This document shows, piece after piece, positions 35,402 through 47,175 of a stretch of DNA of 51,412 bases. The notes under the pieces were generated by a model. It made no database searches. It was not told where the DNA came from and was given only the letters and a program-made list of their open reading frames with translations. Source of the stretch: Bacteroidetes bacterium OLB9 (lineage in GTDB: Bacteria; Bacteroidota; Bacteroidia; Chitinophagales; Saprospiraceae); assembly GCA_001567255.1 (NCBI GenBank), contig LNBW01000026.1, positions 1 to 51,412 on the forward strand, given 5' to 3'. The translations under genes and the position numbers were made by a program. Numbering within the stretch: position 1 is the stretch's first letter; the number at the start of each line of letters is the position of its first letter.

Positions 35402-35818
35402 TTATTTTTTAATTTCAACCATAACCGGTGATGAATTGCCATTATGACAAGTCATACAACTCACTTGCTTCAAAATTCCGTCCTGAATGAAATTTTTGAA
35501 ATACTTTTTATTGATTTTTTTTGTCATTTTGAGCATATCTCGTGCTATTTCCTTCATTGGGTTTGCGTCACTAGGAAAATCGAGCCCTCTTTCTCCGTTT
35601 GTTTTAAGGGCATGGCAATAATTACATTTAACACCCAGTGCCTTATTGAAAGATTTCATGATGTCATCAAGTTCTTCCGCACTGATATCTTTCGGTAAAA
35701 TTTTCAAGTTTACATGCTTGTGATCACCATCATCATCGCTATGAGAAATGCCTGATACTGCACTTAAACCGAAGACAGCTACAAAACAGGCTATTAGAAC
35801 ATACCACTTGCTTTTCAT
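35402..35818 (-). CDS. Dihaem c-type cytochrome (photosynthetic-reaction-centre cytochrome-like)
   Basis: A 138-residue exported cytochrome. A signal peptide (YVLIACFVAVFGLSAVSG) is followed by a His/Asp-rich linker, then two c-haem sites, CNYCH and CMTCH. The spacing and the pattern LKILPKDISAEELDDIMKSF... with a Met-rich helix between the haems (MKEIARDMLKMTKKI) match the PF02276-like c-type cytochromes common in non-photosynthetic Bacteroidota and Acidobacteriota. It probably carries electrons in the periplasm; partners are unknown. It is monocistronic and shares the downstream terminator with the convergent gene. Confidence 0.82.
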   Translation of the reverse strand: MKSKWYVLIACFVAVFGLSAVSGISHSDDDGDHKHVNLKILPKDISAEELDDIMKSFNKALGVKCNYCHALKTNGERGLDFPSDANPMKEIARDMLKMTKKINKKYFKNFIQDGILKQVSCMTCHNGNSSPVMVEIKK

Positions 35819-36036
35819 ATTTTATTTGTTTTGTTAATTATTTGAATGAGACCATTAATGTCAATCCTCAATCAATGGATTGAATCGCAAAATAGTTTAA
35901 TTTATTGATATGGAGCGAAATTATTTTTGACAATTTTATGACATTATGTTATTCTTAACATTTGTCTTTCGCAATATTGAAATTATATATTTGATTAGTG
36001 TAATGTATTATTATTTGAATATGAGGAATATCAATT

Positions 36037-36077
36037 AAGCACAAAAGCTATGAATTACACTCATAGGCTTTTGTGCT
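36037..36077 (-). terminator. Intrinsic terminator of nrdJ
   Basis: AAGCACAAAAGCTATGA and TCATAGGCTTTTGTGCTT form a 17-bp stem with one bulge, beginning 22 bp past the nrdJ stop. Confidence 0.82.
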
Positions 36078-36098
36078 TATTGTATAGGTAGATTTAAC

Positions 36099-38660
36099 CT
36101 ACCCGCATTTTGATGAGCCACAATCCTTGCAGGTCAAGCAACCTTCCAGGTACATAACATTAGCTGATCCACACTCTGTACACTTACCCTTAGCTTGAGT
36201 TCCATCTGGTACAAATCTTTTAAGTGCTCTAGCTACTCCATTTTTCCATGTATTGATGGATTCGTTATCGAGTTGCATACTTATAATCAGATCTACAACA
36301 TTTTCTATATTCATACCGTGTCTCAAAGTACCTGAGATTAATTTGGCATAGTTCCAATATTCCGGATTGAAGCGGTAGGAGAGACCCTCTATCGTTGTTT
36401 TGTATCCTCTCTGATTTACATACTGGAAATCATACCTTGTATTGCCTTGTTCATCCTTGTTTTTGATGATAAATCCTTCATTGACCCATCTTGGCAATAG
36501 GATACCGTCTTCATCATCAGCCAGTCCGGTGAAAATTTCATAAGGTCTGTCATCAATTTTTCCGATGAAGGCAATCCATTTTTCTTTATTATTTTGAAAT
36601 CGGATGACATCTGCCTTCAGTACCTGTGGTCGTTTTGTTGGGAATGGAGCGATGTTATCTTCTTCAGACGGATTGTCAGTCTTTTTCTTTTCATCTTTTG
36701 AGATCAGTACTCCGGAGCGAGAACCATCACGATACACTGTTACTCCTTTACAACCTTCCTCCCATGCCGTCATGTACAATTCATCTACGAGGTCTTCGGT
36801 GGCTTCGTTGGGTATATTAATTGTTACTGAAATGGAGTGGTCAACCCATTTTTGTATTGCACCTTGCATTTTTACTTTGCTTAGCCAATCAATATCATTG
36901 GATGTGGCTTTATAATAAGGAGATTTTTCAATCAGCTGGTCAATTTCTTCATTGGAATAGTTAAGCGTGGTATCGATACCATTGACTTCCATCCAAGTTT
37001 TAAATTTATGGTGGAAAACAACGTATTCTTCCCATGAGTCACCCACTTCATCCACAAAGTCCACGCGTACATCCTGATCATTAGGATTAACCTTGCGTCG
37101 TCTTTTATAAACAGGCATGAATACCGGCTCAATACCTGAAGTGGTCTGAGTCATGATGGAAGTACTTCCGGTAGGAGCAATAGTTAAAAGAGCAATATTC
37201 CTTCTTCCATATTTAACCATATCCTCATACAATTCAGGATCTGCTTCTTTAATTCGCAGCGCAAAAGGATTATCCATTTCTCTTGCATGATCATAGATCG
37301 CAAATTTACCTCTTTCTTTTGCCATATCAACAGATGATCTGTATGCCGCTAAGGCAAGCGTTTTATGGACGTTTTCGGAAAAAGTATTGCCTTCTTGACT
37401 TCCATACTGAATGCCGAGTGCTGCGAGCATATCACCCTCAGCTGTGATGCCTACACCGGTTCTTCTGCCTTCGATAGCCTTCCTACGTATTTCAAGCCAT
37501 AAATTATGTTCTACATTTTTGATATCCTGGTGTTCCGGATCCGCATCGATTTTTGCTAGGATTTCATCAATTTTTTCTACCTCTAAATCAATGATGTCAT
37601 CCATCATACGCTGTGCATAAGCTACATGTTTTTTGAATAATTCAAAGTCAAAATAAGCATCTTTTGTAAATGGATGTACCACATAGGCATATAAATTAAT
37701 GGCAATCAACCTGCATGAATCATACGGACAAAGCGGAATTTCACCACATGGGTTTGTAGATATGGTCTTATATCCTAGGTCGGAATAGCAGTCAGGTAGA
37801 GATTCCCTAATGATTGTATTCCAAAAAAGGATTCCTGGTTCAGCTGATTTCCATGCATTGTGAACGATTTTTTTCCATAATGCTCTTGCATCTACAGTTT
37901 TAGTATAGACGGGATTAGGGCTGAATATTGGGTATTTTTGTACATAGGGCTCATTGTTTTTGACAGCACGCATGAAAAAGTCGTCTATCCTTACAGAAAC
38001 GTTGGCGCCTGTGATTTTTCCTTGCTCTAGTTTTGCATCTATAAAATCTTCGGCATCCGGATGATTGATGGAGACAGAAAGCATTAAAGCACCACGTCTG
38101 CCATCTTGAGCTACTTCCCTTGTAGAATTAGAGTAGCGTTCCATAAAAGGAACCAAACCTGTAGAGGTGAGTGCTGAGTTCTTCACAGGTGAGCCTTTAG
38201 GCCGAATATGCGAAAGGTCGTGACCTACACCACCTCTTCTCTTCATGAGCTGAACCTGTTCTTGGTCTATTTTCAAAATTCCACCATAAGAGTCACTTTC
38301 ACCCTTATTGCCTATCACAAAACAATTAGATAATGAAGCGATCTGGTAAGGGTTTCCTATACCAGTCATGGGGCCGCCTTGCGGAATGATATAATTAAAA
38401 TCTTTAATCAAATCATACAATTCTTTTTCGGTTAGTGGGTTGGGGTATCTTGCTTCAATTCTCGCCATTTCTCTAGCAAGTCTTTTGTGCATGTCTTCGG
38501 GAGATCGCTCGTATAAGTTTCCTTCAGAGTCTTTTAGAGCGTACTTATTGATCCATACTCTTGTGGCCAGATCGTCGCCCTTAAAATATCTCAGCGTAGT
38601 CCTGAATACTTCATCATTTGAATATTTCTTTTTTACAGATTTACTGACAATGGTTTCCAT
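36099..38660 (-). CDS. nrdJ: Adenosylcobalamin-dependent (class II) ribonucleotide reductase
   Basis: An 853-residue class II RNR that makes deoxyribonucleotides with a B12-derived radical, independent of oxygen. Conserved blocks: RRGGVGHDLSHIRPKGSPV, ISTNPCGEIPL (redox cysteine and radical-site region), LLTIAPTGSTSIM, and the C-terminal redox-active, zinc-ribbon-like tail CTECGSANVMYLEGCLTC, ending SSKCG. Length is typical of bacterial NrdJ (about 750-950, single chain). The organism therefore needs cobalamin. Upstream is a TACATTTG box. I looked for a cobalamin riboswitch and found none. Confidence 0.95.
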   Translation of the reverse strand: METIVSKSVKKKYSNDEVFRTTLRYFKGDDLATRVWINKYALKDSEGNLYERSPEDMHKRLAREMARIEARYPNPLTEKELYDLIKDFNYIIPQGGPMTGIGNPYQIASLSNCFVIGNKGESDSYGGILKIDQEQVQLMKRRGGVGHDLSHIRPKGSPVKNSALTSTGLVPFMERYSNSTREVAQDGRRGALMLSVSINHPDAEDFIDAKLEQGKITGANVSVRIDDFFMRAVKNNEPYVQKYPIFSPNPVYTKTVDARALWKKIVHNAWKSAEPGILFWNTIIRESLPDCYSDLGYKTISTNPCGEIPLCPYDSCRLIAINLYAYVVHPFTKDAYFDFELFKKHVAYAQRMMDDIIDLEVEKIDEILAKIDADPEHQDIKNVEHNLWLEIRRKAIEGRRTGVGITAEGDMLAALGIQYGSQEGNTFSENVHKTLALAAYRSSVDMAKERGKFAIYDHAREMDNPFALRIKEADPELYEDMVKYGRRNIALLTIAPTGSTSIMTQTTSGIEPVFMPVYKRRRKVNPNDQDVRVDFVDEVGDSWEEYVVFHHKFKTWMEVNGIDTTLNYSNEEIDQLIEKSPYYKATSNDIDWLSKVKMQGAIQKWVDHSISVTINIPNEATEDLVDELYMTAWEEGCKGVTVYRDGSRSGVLISKDEKKKTDNPSEEDNIAPFPTKRPQVLKADVIRFQNNKEKWIAFIGKIDDRPYEIFTGLADDEDGILLPRWVNEGFIIKNKDEQGNTRYDFQYVNQRGYKTTIEGLSYRFNPEYWNYAKLISGTLRHGMNIENVVDLIISMQLDNESINTWKNGVARALKRFVPDGTQAKGKCTECGSANVMYLEGCLTCKDCGSSKCG

Positions 38661-38691
38661 ATATAAATAATTTTTAATATAAAGTCGGATG

Positions 38692-38699
38692 CAAATGTA
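38692..38699 (-). promoter_or_regulatory. -7 promoter element (TACATTTG) for nrdJ
   Basis: TACATTTG on the minus strand, 32 bp before the ATG at 38660, matches TAnnTTTG. Confidence 0.5.
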
Positions 38700-39108
38700 A
38701 ACAAATTTTAATTATTAGTATTTTTTTTAATGTAAAAAGTTATCAACACAAAGATGTTAATTATTTAAAAATTAACAATTTATGATTTTTTATAATATAA
38801 AAAGTTTACAAAATTATTTAATACAATGTTTATAAACAAAGTTTTTGAAGGGGAATTTTTAATAATTTTTAAAATTCATTGGTTTTATTTCATAGTCACT
38901 TTTATTGTTAACGGCAGAAATTAAATGGTTGTATTTCTTAACGCTTGATTTTCAAATATATGCAAAAGAGCGAAATAGAGAATTAAACTTCAGTGGATTT
39001 AAATTAATATATTATAAAAAATATAATTTATAAAAACGATATTAACTGGCTTTCATCAGCATGATTTATCATTGCCTTTTGTTCAAATGAGCTAGTTTTT
39101 AAATGTCT
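38700..39108. other. Long AT-rich intergenic region
   Basis: About 400 bp with extreme A/T content between nrdJ and the acyl-CoA synthetase gene. A TTATCAACA at 38740 resembles a DnaA box by one mismatch but is single. No gene or riboswitch seen. Confidence 0.45.
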
Positions 39109-41160
39109 TTACTTTTCCACTCGGATTCGTACATCCACGACTTTCATCTCCTGAGCATTGGCCATAATCGGGTTGAGGTCAAGTTCAATGATCTCAGGTG
39201 CTATATGTACGAGAGCACCTACGCGCATGATGATGTCTATGTATTTGTCCTTGTTCAGCCCTTTTCGATTGCGATATCCTTCAAATAATGGATACCCTTT
39301 GAGTGATTCGACCATAGCAGAGACCTCTTCGCGAGACATGGGCGCAAGAGCAGAGGCCGCATCACCTAATAGTTCTAGAAAGATGCCGCCCAACCCACAT
39401 AACACTACATGACCAAAACCACCTTGTTTTACGGCACCACAATACAATTCTTCGCCGCTGACCATTTCTTGTATAATCACACCTTTGGCATCCGGTATGC
39501 TTATAAGTTTTTTATAGGAAGCTTCTGCTTGTTGAGCATCATTGATATTGAGGATAACACCACCGACTTCGGTCTTATGTACCGGACCTGTGACTTTCAT
39601 TACTATAGGATAGCGCATGTCTTTGAGTCCTGACTGTAATTGGTCTATTCTCTGCACTTCTGTCTGGAGTGCGGATTCGATTCCAGCTGCTTCCATCAAT
39701 TCGCGACAAGCACTTGGATTCAGAAAACCATGGGATGAGGAATTGATAATGGTACGAATGCTGACGATGTCCATTTTAGGTAGTATCGGTTTGTCAAAAT
39801 ACACAGATGAAGAACGATACACGTGAGCCAATGCCTTGCCGAGATTGACTTCATCTGGAAAATTAACTCTGCCCTTAGCAAGAAAATCCTTAATTTCATG
39901 TTCTGCATTGATAAGCGACGGTAAAACGGGGAAGATGGGCTTTTTGCAGGTATTCATTTTATTATCGATGACTTCATAGACGTCTCTGACATTGAAAAGT
40001 CCCGGACTACCAAAAACGACTGCCATGCCATCAATGCTTTCATAATTTTCACAAAAATCAATGATTTCTCCTAACTGGGCCGCTGTGCCTGTGGCAAGAA
40101 AGTCGATAGGATTGCCTACCGAAGATCCGGGATTGAGCTTGCTCAGCAACGCTGCCGTGTCTTCAGCTGGCAATGGAGGTACGTTCATTCCATTAGATGT
40201 CAGCGCATCCGTCAGCATGACAGCAGAGCCTCCTGCATGGGTAATCACAGCGATATTGTTACCTTCAAGTTTTTGAGTACGAAATACGCTGGCCACAGCA
40301 ATAAGTTCATCGCGACTACTGCAATATACTATGCCACATTTCTTGAAAAGTGCACGAATCACAGTATCAGAAGTAGCAAGCGCACCCGTATGGGAAGATG
40401 CTGCACGACTTCCTGCTTCTGAATAGCCAGCTTTAATAGCAGCCAACTGACAACCCTTTTGACGGAGTGCAATGGCATGCCTCATAAATTTGAAAGGATT
40501 TTTGATATTTTCAAGATAGAGCAATTTGACTCTTGGGCTGGTTTTAGGGTCAAAGGTATGGTCCATATATTCCAGAATTTCTTCTACGCCAGTTTGGGCC
40601 GCATTGCCTATAGAATATACATTGGAAAACCTTAAACCTGTGAGTAGCGCTGCTTCTAAAAAGAATACGGCTGTTGCTCCTGAGCTCGATATTAGTTCAC
40701 AACCAGTAGGATCATATTCCGGAACAGGTGTAGTGAATACACCTTTATATGTATCATTGATGACACCGATGCAGTTTGGACCTATCAGAGTGGCACCGGC
40801 TTTGTCGATCATAGCTGTAAGCTGTTGTTCTAAAGCAATGCCATTCTCACCTGCTTCTGAAAATCCTGCAGAAAAGATAATGAAGGCCTTAGTACCATTT
40901 TCTAGTAGTTTGCGTACGGTCTCATAACAATAAATAGCAGGTATAACGATGATGGCTAGATCCACATAGCCTAGTTGTTCAATATTGGGTACGTAGGTGA
41001 GGCCCGGAATATTCACAGGTCGGTTGTTGACGGCAAAGAGTTGACCTGCGAACTGACCATTTAATAAATTTTCAACTACCTTACCACCGGGCTTGGTCGT
41101 ATTTTCTGATGCACCGATGATGGCTATGCTCTTAGGTGTAATAAGTTCAGGAGCGATCAT
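39109..41160 (-). CDS. ADP-forming acyl-CoA (acetyl-CoA) synthetase, fused subunits
   Basis: A 683-residue fused ADP-forming acetate-CoA ligase: acyl-CoA + ADP + Pi to acid + ATP + CoA, a substrate-level phosphorylation route. Residues ~1-450 hold the CoA-binding domain (ITPKSIAIIGASENTTKPGG), two ligase-CoA domains and the phospho-His segment SHTGALATSD. The C-terminal ATP-grasp domain (VMKVTGPVHKTEVGGVILNI) completes the enzyme. I use the ATG at 41160 (MIAPELITPKS) rather than one 13 codons upstream, because the former aligns with the family and leaves 25 bp after the tyrosine phenol-lyase stop. The acyl specificity (acetyl, propionyl, aryl) cannot be told. It probably shares a transcript with the lyase. 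Confidence 0.85.
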   Translation of the reverse strand: MIAPELITPKSIAIIGASENTTKPGGKVVENLLNGQFAGQLFAVNNRPVNIPGLTYVPNIEQLGYVDLAIIVIPAIYCYETVRKLLENGTKAFIIFSAGFSEAGENGIALEQQLTAMIDKAGATLIGPNCIGVINDTYKGVFTTPVPEYDPTGCELISSSGATAVFFLEAALLTGLRFSNVYSIGNAAQTGVEEILEYMDHTFDPKTSPRVKLLYLENIKNPFKFMRHAIALRQKGCQLAAIKAGYSEAGSRAASSHTGALATSDTVIRALFKKCGIVYCSSRDELIAVASVFRTQKLEGNNIAVITHAGGSAVMLTDALTSNGMNVPPLPAEDTAALLSKLNPGSSVGNPIDFLATGTAAQLGEIIDFCENYESIDGMAVVFGSPGLFNVRDVYEVIDNKMNTCKKPIFPVLPSLINAEHEIKDFLAKGRVNFPDEVNLGKALAHVYRSSSVYFDKPILPKMDIVSIRTIINSSSHGFLNPSACRELMEAAGIESALQTEVQRIDQLQSGLKDMRYPIVMKVTGPVHKTEVGGVILNINDAQQAEASYKKLISIPDAKGVIIQEMVSGEELYCGAVKQGGFGHVVLCGLGGIFLELLGDAASALAPMSREEVSAMVESLKGYPLFEGYRNRKGLNKDKYIDIIMRVGALVHIAPEIIELDLNPIMANAQEMKVVDVRIRVEK

Positions 41161-41185
41161 TGTATTGCTTATGCTAAAATAAAAT

Positions 41186-42935
<1,750 letters not shown>

Positions 42936-44726
42936 TTAAGCTTCAAATAATCCAGCTATTTCATCTTTAAATTGTTGCTGGAGTACACGTCGCTTGAGTT
43001 TGAGGGTTGGTGTCAAGGCACCGGAATCTATCGTCCACTCTTCTGGCAGTAGTAGGAATTTTTTAATTTGTTCCCATTTACCAAAAGAATGATTTCTTCT
43101 TTCGATTTCATGTTCAATCAATGCTATCACCTTTGGGTTTTTGACTAGATCTGCATGCTGATTGAAAGTGATGTTGTTTTCCTTTGCCCATGCTTCCAAC
43201 TGTACGAAAGATGGGACAATTAGAGCAGCAATATACTTTTTATCGTCACCGCCGACAACCATGAGTTGCTCGATGTAGCGACTTTCTTTCATCTTATTTT
43301 CAATTGCTTGTGGAGCAATGTACTTGCCACCGGCCGTCTTGAAGAGTTCTTTTTTACGGTCTGTAATCTTAAGGAACATATTGCCATAATGCTCTTCCCA
43401 TACGCCGATATCTCCGGTATGAAACCAACCATCACTGTCAATCACCTCAGCGGTTAAATCAGGTCGATTATGATATCCCTTCATTATGTTTTTTCCTTTG
43501 GCGAGGATTTCTCCATCTTCGGCCAGCTTGATTTCCACTCCGGGAATAGGCATGCCTATTGATCCGAGGCAACGCTCCTTTTCAGGAATACGATTGACGG
43601 TGAGAACTGGTGAAGTTTCTGTAAGGCCATAACCTTCGATGACGTTGATACCTGCAGCGCTAAAGATGGTAATCAGCCTAGGTTGCATAGCCGCTGCACC
43701 GGTAACAATAAATTTTACTCGTCCACCTAGCGCATCAAGCCATTTTGAAAATACGAGCTTGCGTGCTATAGCTAGTTGCGTATTGTACCACCATCCTTTG
43801 TCCTTGCCCAGTTCGTATTGTGAGCCGATTTTCACACTCCAGAAGAATAAATTTTTCTTGATACCGGTGAGTTCATGTCCTTTGGCCATGATTTTTTCAT
43901 ACACCTTTTCCAGTAGGCGTGGCACTGTGGTGAAGCAATAAGGTTGAACTTCTTTGAGATTTTCACCAATGGTGTCAAGATTTTCAGCATAGAAAATATG
44001 AAGATTCATCATGAGATAAGCATAAAAGACAGTACGCTCAAAACTGTGGCACAAGGGTAAAAAACTGAGCGATTTTTCGCCATCCTGGAATGGTAGTACT
44101 TGTAATACGCTGTTCAGATTGCTGACGATATTCAGGTGTGTCAACATCACGCCCTTAGGATTGCCGGTAGTGCCCGAAGTGTAGATGAATGTGACTATGT
44201 CGTCTTCTCTGACCGCATCTTTTCTCCTTTGAATTTCATCAATATCTATGTCCGTGATACCATTTAAGATATCATTCATATGATCCGCTCCGATGATTCT
44301 GTCGAAAGTATAAATACCTTTAAGTGAATCCAGCCTATCCATCAGTGGCTTGACCTTTTTGTAAATTATCTCATCACCTACAAAGGCATACTGGACATCC
44401 GCATCTGAAAAAATAAATGCATAATCATCTTCAGAAATCGTAGGGTACATCGGTACATTGATAATGCCAATCTGTTGTGTACCCATATCCACAAAGTTCC
44501 ACTCCGGACGATTATTACTGATAATGGCCACCTTGTCTCCTTTTTGTAAACCATGGTTGATCAGCAGTTGACTGATTTTGTTTGCCTTTTGCTGCGTATC
44601 TTTATAGGTATAGTGTATCCATTCTTTTTGGCCTGAGTTAGTCATTTCTTTTGCTGAAAGAAAAGGTGCATCAGGATGCTTTTCTAATTGATTGGACAGA
44701 AAATCGTATAATCTTTTTACTTCCAT
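42936..44726 (-). CDS. Long-chain acyl-CoA synthetase (AMP-forming)
   Basis: A 596-residue ANL-superfamily ligase activating fatty acids with ATP and CoA. AMP-binding motif IYTSGTTGNPKGVMLTH, the linker-type SFLPLCHSFERTVFYAYL, the VIEGYGLTETSPVLTVNR substrate region, GWFHTGDIG and KITDRKKELFKTAGGKYIAP (hinge and catalytic Lys region) are all present. Length and gene order of motifs match FAA/FadD15-type long-chain enzymes (about 600). It is third in a tight operon with an ISOC2-like hydrolase and an ILVBL-like TPP enzyme (6 bp to the hydrolase), which suggests acyl-CoA or 2-hydroxyacyl-CoA metabolism. Confidence 0.9.
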   Translation of the reverse strand: MEVKRLYDFLSNQLEKHPDAPFLSAKEMTNSGQKEWIHYTYKDTQQKANKISQLLINHGLQKGDKVAIISNNRPEWNFVDMGTQQIGIINVPMYPTISEDDYAFIFSDADVQYAFVGDEIIYKKVKPLMDRLDSLKGIYTFDRIIGADHMNDILNGITDIDIDEIQRRKDAVREDDIVTFIYTSGTTGNPKGVMLTHLNIVSNLNSVLQVLPFQDGEKSLSFLPLCHSFERTVFYAYLMMNLHIFYAENLDTIGENLKEVQPYCFTTVPRLLEKVYEKIMAKGHELTGIKKNLFFWSVKIGSQYELGKDKGWWYNTQLAIARKLVFSKWLDALGGRVKFIVTGAAAMQPRLITIFSAAGINVIEGYGLTETSPVLTVNRIPEKERCLGSIGMPIPGVEIKLAEDGEILAKGKNIMKGYHNRPDLTAEVIDSDGWFHTGDIGVWEEHYGNMFLKITDRKKELFKTAGGKYIAPQAIENKMKESRYIEQLMVVGGDDKKYIAALIVPSFVQLEAWAKENNITFNQHADLVKNPKVIALIEHEIERRNHSFGKWEQIKKFLLLPEEWTIDSGALTPTLKLKRRVLQQQFKDEIAGLFEA

Positions 44727-44732
44727 GATTGA

Positions 44733-45284
44733 TTACTTTATAAGTTTACTAATGGCCCTGAACTGATCTGTACCGGCACAATCTATCAGCATGAACAAAA
44801 TCATTTCAAGTGAAACGATATACACCCCGGACTGTCGCATTCTTTCCAGCCCTAGATTTTTGTTTTCTGGTGTTCGGGATGAAACAGCGTCAGCAACAAC
44901 ATGAACGGTATAACCCTGCGCTACAGCTTCGAGAGCTGTTTTTAATACGCAAATATGGGCTTCGGCTCCACAGAGGATGAGGTGTTGTTTTTTAGTTTTT
45001 GATATGGCTTCAACAATTGAGGGTTCGAGCATACAACTGAATGTGTCTTTAGTCAATACCACCGTTTGGTTCCGATCAAAGGTCAATTCAGCCACCGTAT
45101 GACCAAGACCTTTGGGATATTGCTCAGTGACTAGGAAGTCCATTCCCAGAATACTGGCACCATCTATGAGCTTCTGAATGTTTTGGATTGCGCTTTCGCT
45201 ATTGTGAATGACAGGCATGAGTCGTTCCTGCACATCTACTACTACTAAAAGACTATTTTCTATACTAGGGAATACTGAAGACAT
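44733..45284 (-). CDS. Isochorismatase-like cysteine hydrolase (ISOC1/ISOC2-like)
   Basis: A 183-residue hydrolase of the isochorismatase/nicotinamidase fold. The Asp-Lys-Cys triad is visible: VVVDVQERLMP, VVLTKDTFSCM and GAEAHICVLKTALEAV. The sequence resembles eukaryotic ISOC2 closely along its length, including LVTEQYPKGLGHTVAEL and a C-terminal ISKLIK, so it is not the MenF-partner isochorismatase domain. True substrate unknown. The start is the ATG at 45284 (MSSVFPSIENS); a longer frame to 45449 overlaps the preceding gene and reads as non-homologous sequence. It sits 29 bp after the TPP enzyme and 6 bp before the acyl-CoA synthetase. Confidence 0.82.
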   Translation of the reverse strand: MSSVFPSIENSLLVVVDVQERLMPVIHNSESAIQNIQKLIDGASILGMDFLVTEQYPKGLGHTVAELTFDRNQTVVLTKDTFSCMLEPSIVEAISKTKKQHLILCGAEAHICVLKTALEAVAQGYTVHVVADAVSSRTPENKNLGLERMRQSGVYIVSLEMILFMLIDCAGTDQFRAISKLIK

Positions 45285-45313
45285 AGGATGCTGTTTTTGA
45301 ACGTAATCGTAAT

Positions 45314-47044
45314 TTACACACTGATAGAACCTTTGCGGAAGTCGGATTTTCCTATTAATGCATTGATAATATAAGATTTGCCTTGAGCCAGATGTTTTTT
45401 TGCATCGGCGATAGCTACCTTCCATTCGCCTTGAGTTGAAACCTTGCAACCATCACCTCCGAAAGCTTTTGCTATGTATTCATAATCACTTTGTCCTATA
45501 TTCATAGCACATTCGCTATTGAGTATTTCCACCTGATCGCGCGCTATCTGTCCCCAACAGCCGTCATTGCCTATCACGGAGGCGATAGGTAGATTGTGCC
45601 TACGGTAGGTATCGTACTCCATCAAACTATATCCTGCACTACCATCACCATAAATTATCCATACTTCTTTGTCAGGATGTACGAGTTTAGCACCGATGGC
45701 AAACCCTGCTCCTACACCCAACGTACCAAATACACCCGGATCCAACCAAGTTAGTGGCGCTCGAGGCCGCAGTGTATAAGCAGCCGTAGCAACAAAATCT
45801 CCACCATCAGCGACGAGTATGACATTGTCACTCATTTCTTTGTCGAGTTCTTTAAGTATTGATACAGGGTTCATACCACCTTTGAGTACTTCAGATGCCT
45901 GTTGTGTGATGTTGGCTTCTCGCTCTTCATTCAATTTGATTAAATGATTTGTCCAGTCCTGACAACTTGCCGCATACATAGTTGCGAGTTCGATCAGAAA
46001 GTCCATTGGGTCAGCCAAAATGGCTAGCGATGGACGCTTGTTTTTATAAAGGTCTTCCTTGCTTCTATTGATAGATATAAACTTCCTACCACCTATATGA
46101 TTGCCATAATCCAGCCTAAAGTCGTTAGGTACACCAGCCAGGATAATCAAGTCCGAACCCTTGATGGCTTCTTTTCTTTTATGACGCATCTGTAGTGAAT
46201 TTTCCTTTCCCAGGAGACCTCGTGCCATACCACTAAGATATACCGGAATATGAAGATGCTCAACTGCTGCTGCTAGTTGTTTGACCTTACTGGGTTGCAT
46301 CATGGATCCACTTCCGATAATCATAATCGGTTTTTGTGCCTGTTTTAGCATTTTAATAGCCGACTGTATATCAGTGCTGTTGTGATGCGGATAAGAAGGA
46401 GTGATGATCGGTGCGTCAAAGTTAATAGATTCCTTACCTGTAAATAGACGATTAGCATGAAAATTGATATACCATCTGAGCAATCGTTCCTGCATGTTTT
46501 TGGGCGGTACTTCATGACTTTTGGCACCATACCATTCTCTCACCAATGCTTCATCATACAATATGTCAATAGGACACTCAACAAAAACTGGTCCTGGAAC
46601 ACCTTCTTGAGCTATCCGAAAAGCCTTTTCGAGCGTAGGTATGATGTCTTTTACTTTTTTAATAGTTGTGCTCCACTTGCAGGCTGATTTCATGATGGAA
46701 ATCTGGTCAATATCTTGTAAACTACCTCTTCCTTTTAGAATTGTTGCAGCTGCTCCACCTAATAGTATCAAAGGCGACTGAGCAAGTGAGGCATTTTTAA
46801 TTGCTGTAACGGTATTCGTAACGCCTGGTCCTGCAGTTACGGTAGCTACTCCTGGTATTCCAGTCAGTCGGGATACTGCATCTGCAGCAAACACAGCATT
46901 GACTTCATGACGGGTGTCTATAACCCTGATACCGATTTGATCTGCGCTTACAAAAATGGGTGATATGTGACCACCGCTCAATGTAAAAAGGTACTTAACA
47001 CCATGTTTTTGCAGTATTTTGGCTATAATCTGACCTCCGTTCAT
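45314..47044 (-). CDS. Thiamine-diphosphate enzyme, ILVBL/HACL2-like (2-hydroxyacyl-CoA lyase type)
   Basis: A 576-residue ThDP enzyme with the acetolactate-synthase fold. Catalytic Glu lies in [19 protein letters not shown], the ThDP/Mg site in [19 protein letters not shown] to [12 protein letters not shown]. Rather than a housekeeping acetolactate synthase it looks like human ILVBL (HACL2): matching segments include [81 protein letters not shown] and the C-terminal [15 protein letters not shown] cleaves 2-hydroxy long-chain acyl-CoA. No acetolactate-synthase regulatory subunit is adjacent; a long-chain acyl-CoA synthetase is in the same operon, which supports fatty-acyl alpha-cleavage. Function is inferred. 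Confidence 0.83.
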   Translation of the reverse strand: MNGGQIIAKILQKHGVKYLFTLSGGHISPIFVSADQIGIRVIDTRHEVNAVFAADAVSRLTGIPGVATVTAGPGVTNTVTAIKNASLAQSPLILLGGAAATILKGRGSLQDIDQISIMKSACKWSTTIKKVKDIIPTLEKAFRIAQEGVPGPVFVECPIDILYDEALVREWYGAKSHEVPPKNMQERLLRWYINFHANRLFTGKESINFDAPIITPSYPHHNSTDIQSAIKMLKQAQKPIMIIGSGSMMQPSKVKQLAAAVEHLHIPVYLSGMARGLLGKENSLQMRHKRKEAIKGSDLIILAGVPNDFRLDYGNHIGGRKFISINRSKEDLYKNKRPSLAILADPMDFLIELATMYAASCQDWTNHLIKLNEEREANITQQASEVLKGGMNPVSILKELDKEMSDNVILVADGGDFVATAAYTLRPRAPLTWLDPGVFGTLGVGAGFAIGAKLVHPDKEVWIIYGDGSAGYSLMEYDTYRRHNLPIASVIGNDGCWGQIARDQVEILNSECAMNIGQSDYEYIAKAFGGDGCKVSTQGEWKVAIADAKKHLAQGKSYIINALIGKSDFRKGSISV

Positions 47045-47175
47045 GTTGACAATTTATACTTTAACCTTTCGGTCAATGGTTATTAATTTTGCCTACAATG
47101 ATAAGGAATTAATTTTTAAAAGCAAGAAGAAATGCTAAAATAGTTTACTCGGAGTGTAATTTATTAATATCATTC

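Noticed and set aside
38740..38748. DnaA-box-like TTATCAACA in a long AT-rich gap, suggesting a replication origin
   Set aside because: Only one copy with a mismatch, and no dnaA, dnaN or other origin-linked genes nearby.
38661..39108. Possible cobalamin riboswitch upstream of the B12-dependent reductase
   Set aside because: I found no B12-box-like conserved core and the promoter box leaves only about 27 nt of leader.
45285..45449. Longer N-terminus for the ISOC2-like hydrolase
   Set aside because: These codons overlap the end of the ThDP-enzyme gene and read as non-homologous sequence; the ATG at 45284 aligns with the family.
45314..47044. Annotation as biosynthetic acetolactate synthase
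   Set aside because: No small subunit or branched-chain genes nearby, and overall similarity is closer to ILVBL/HACL2.
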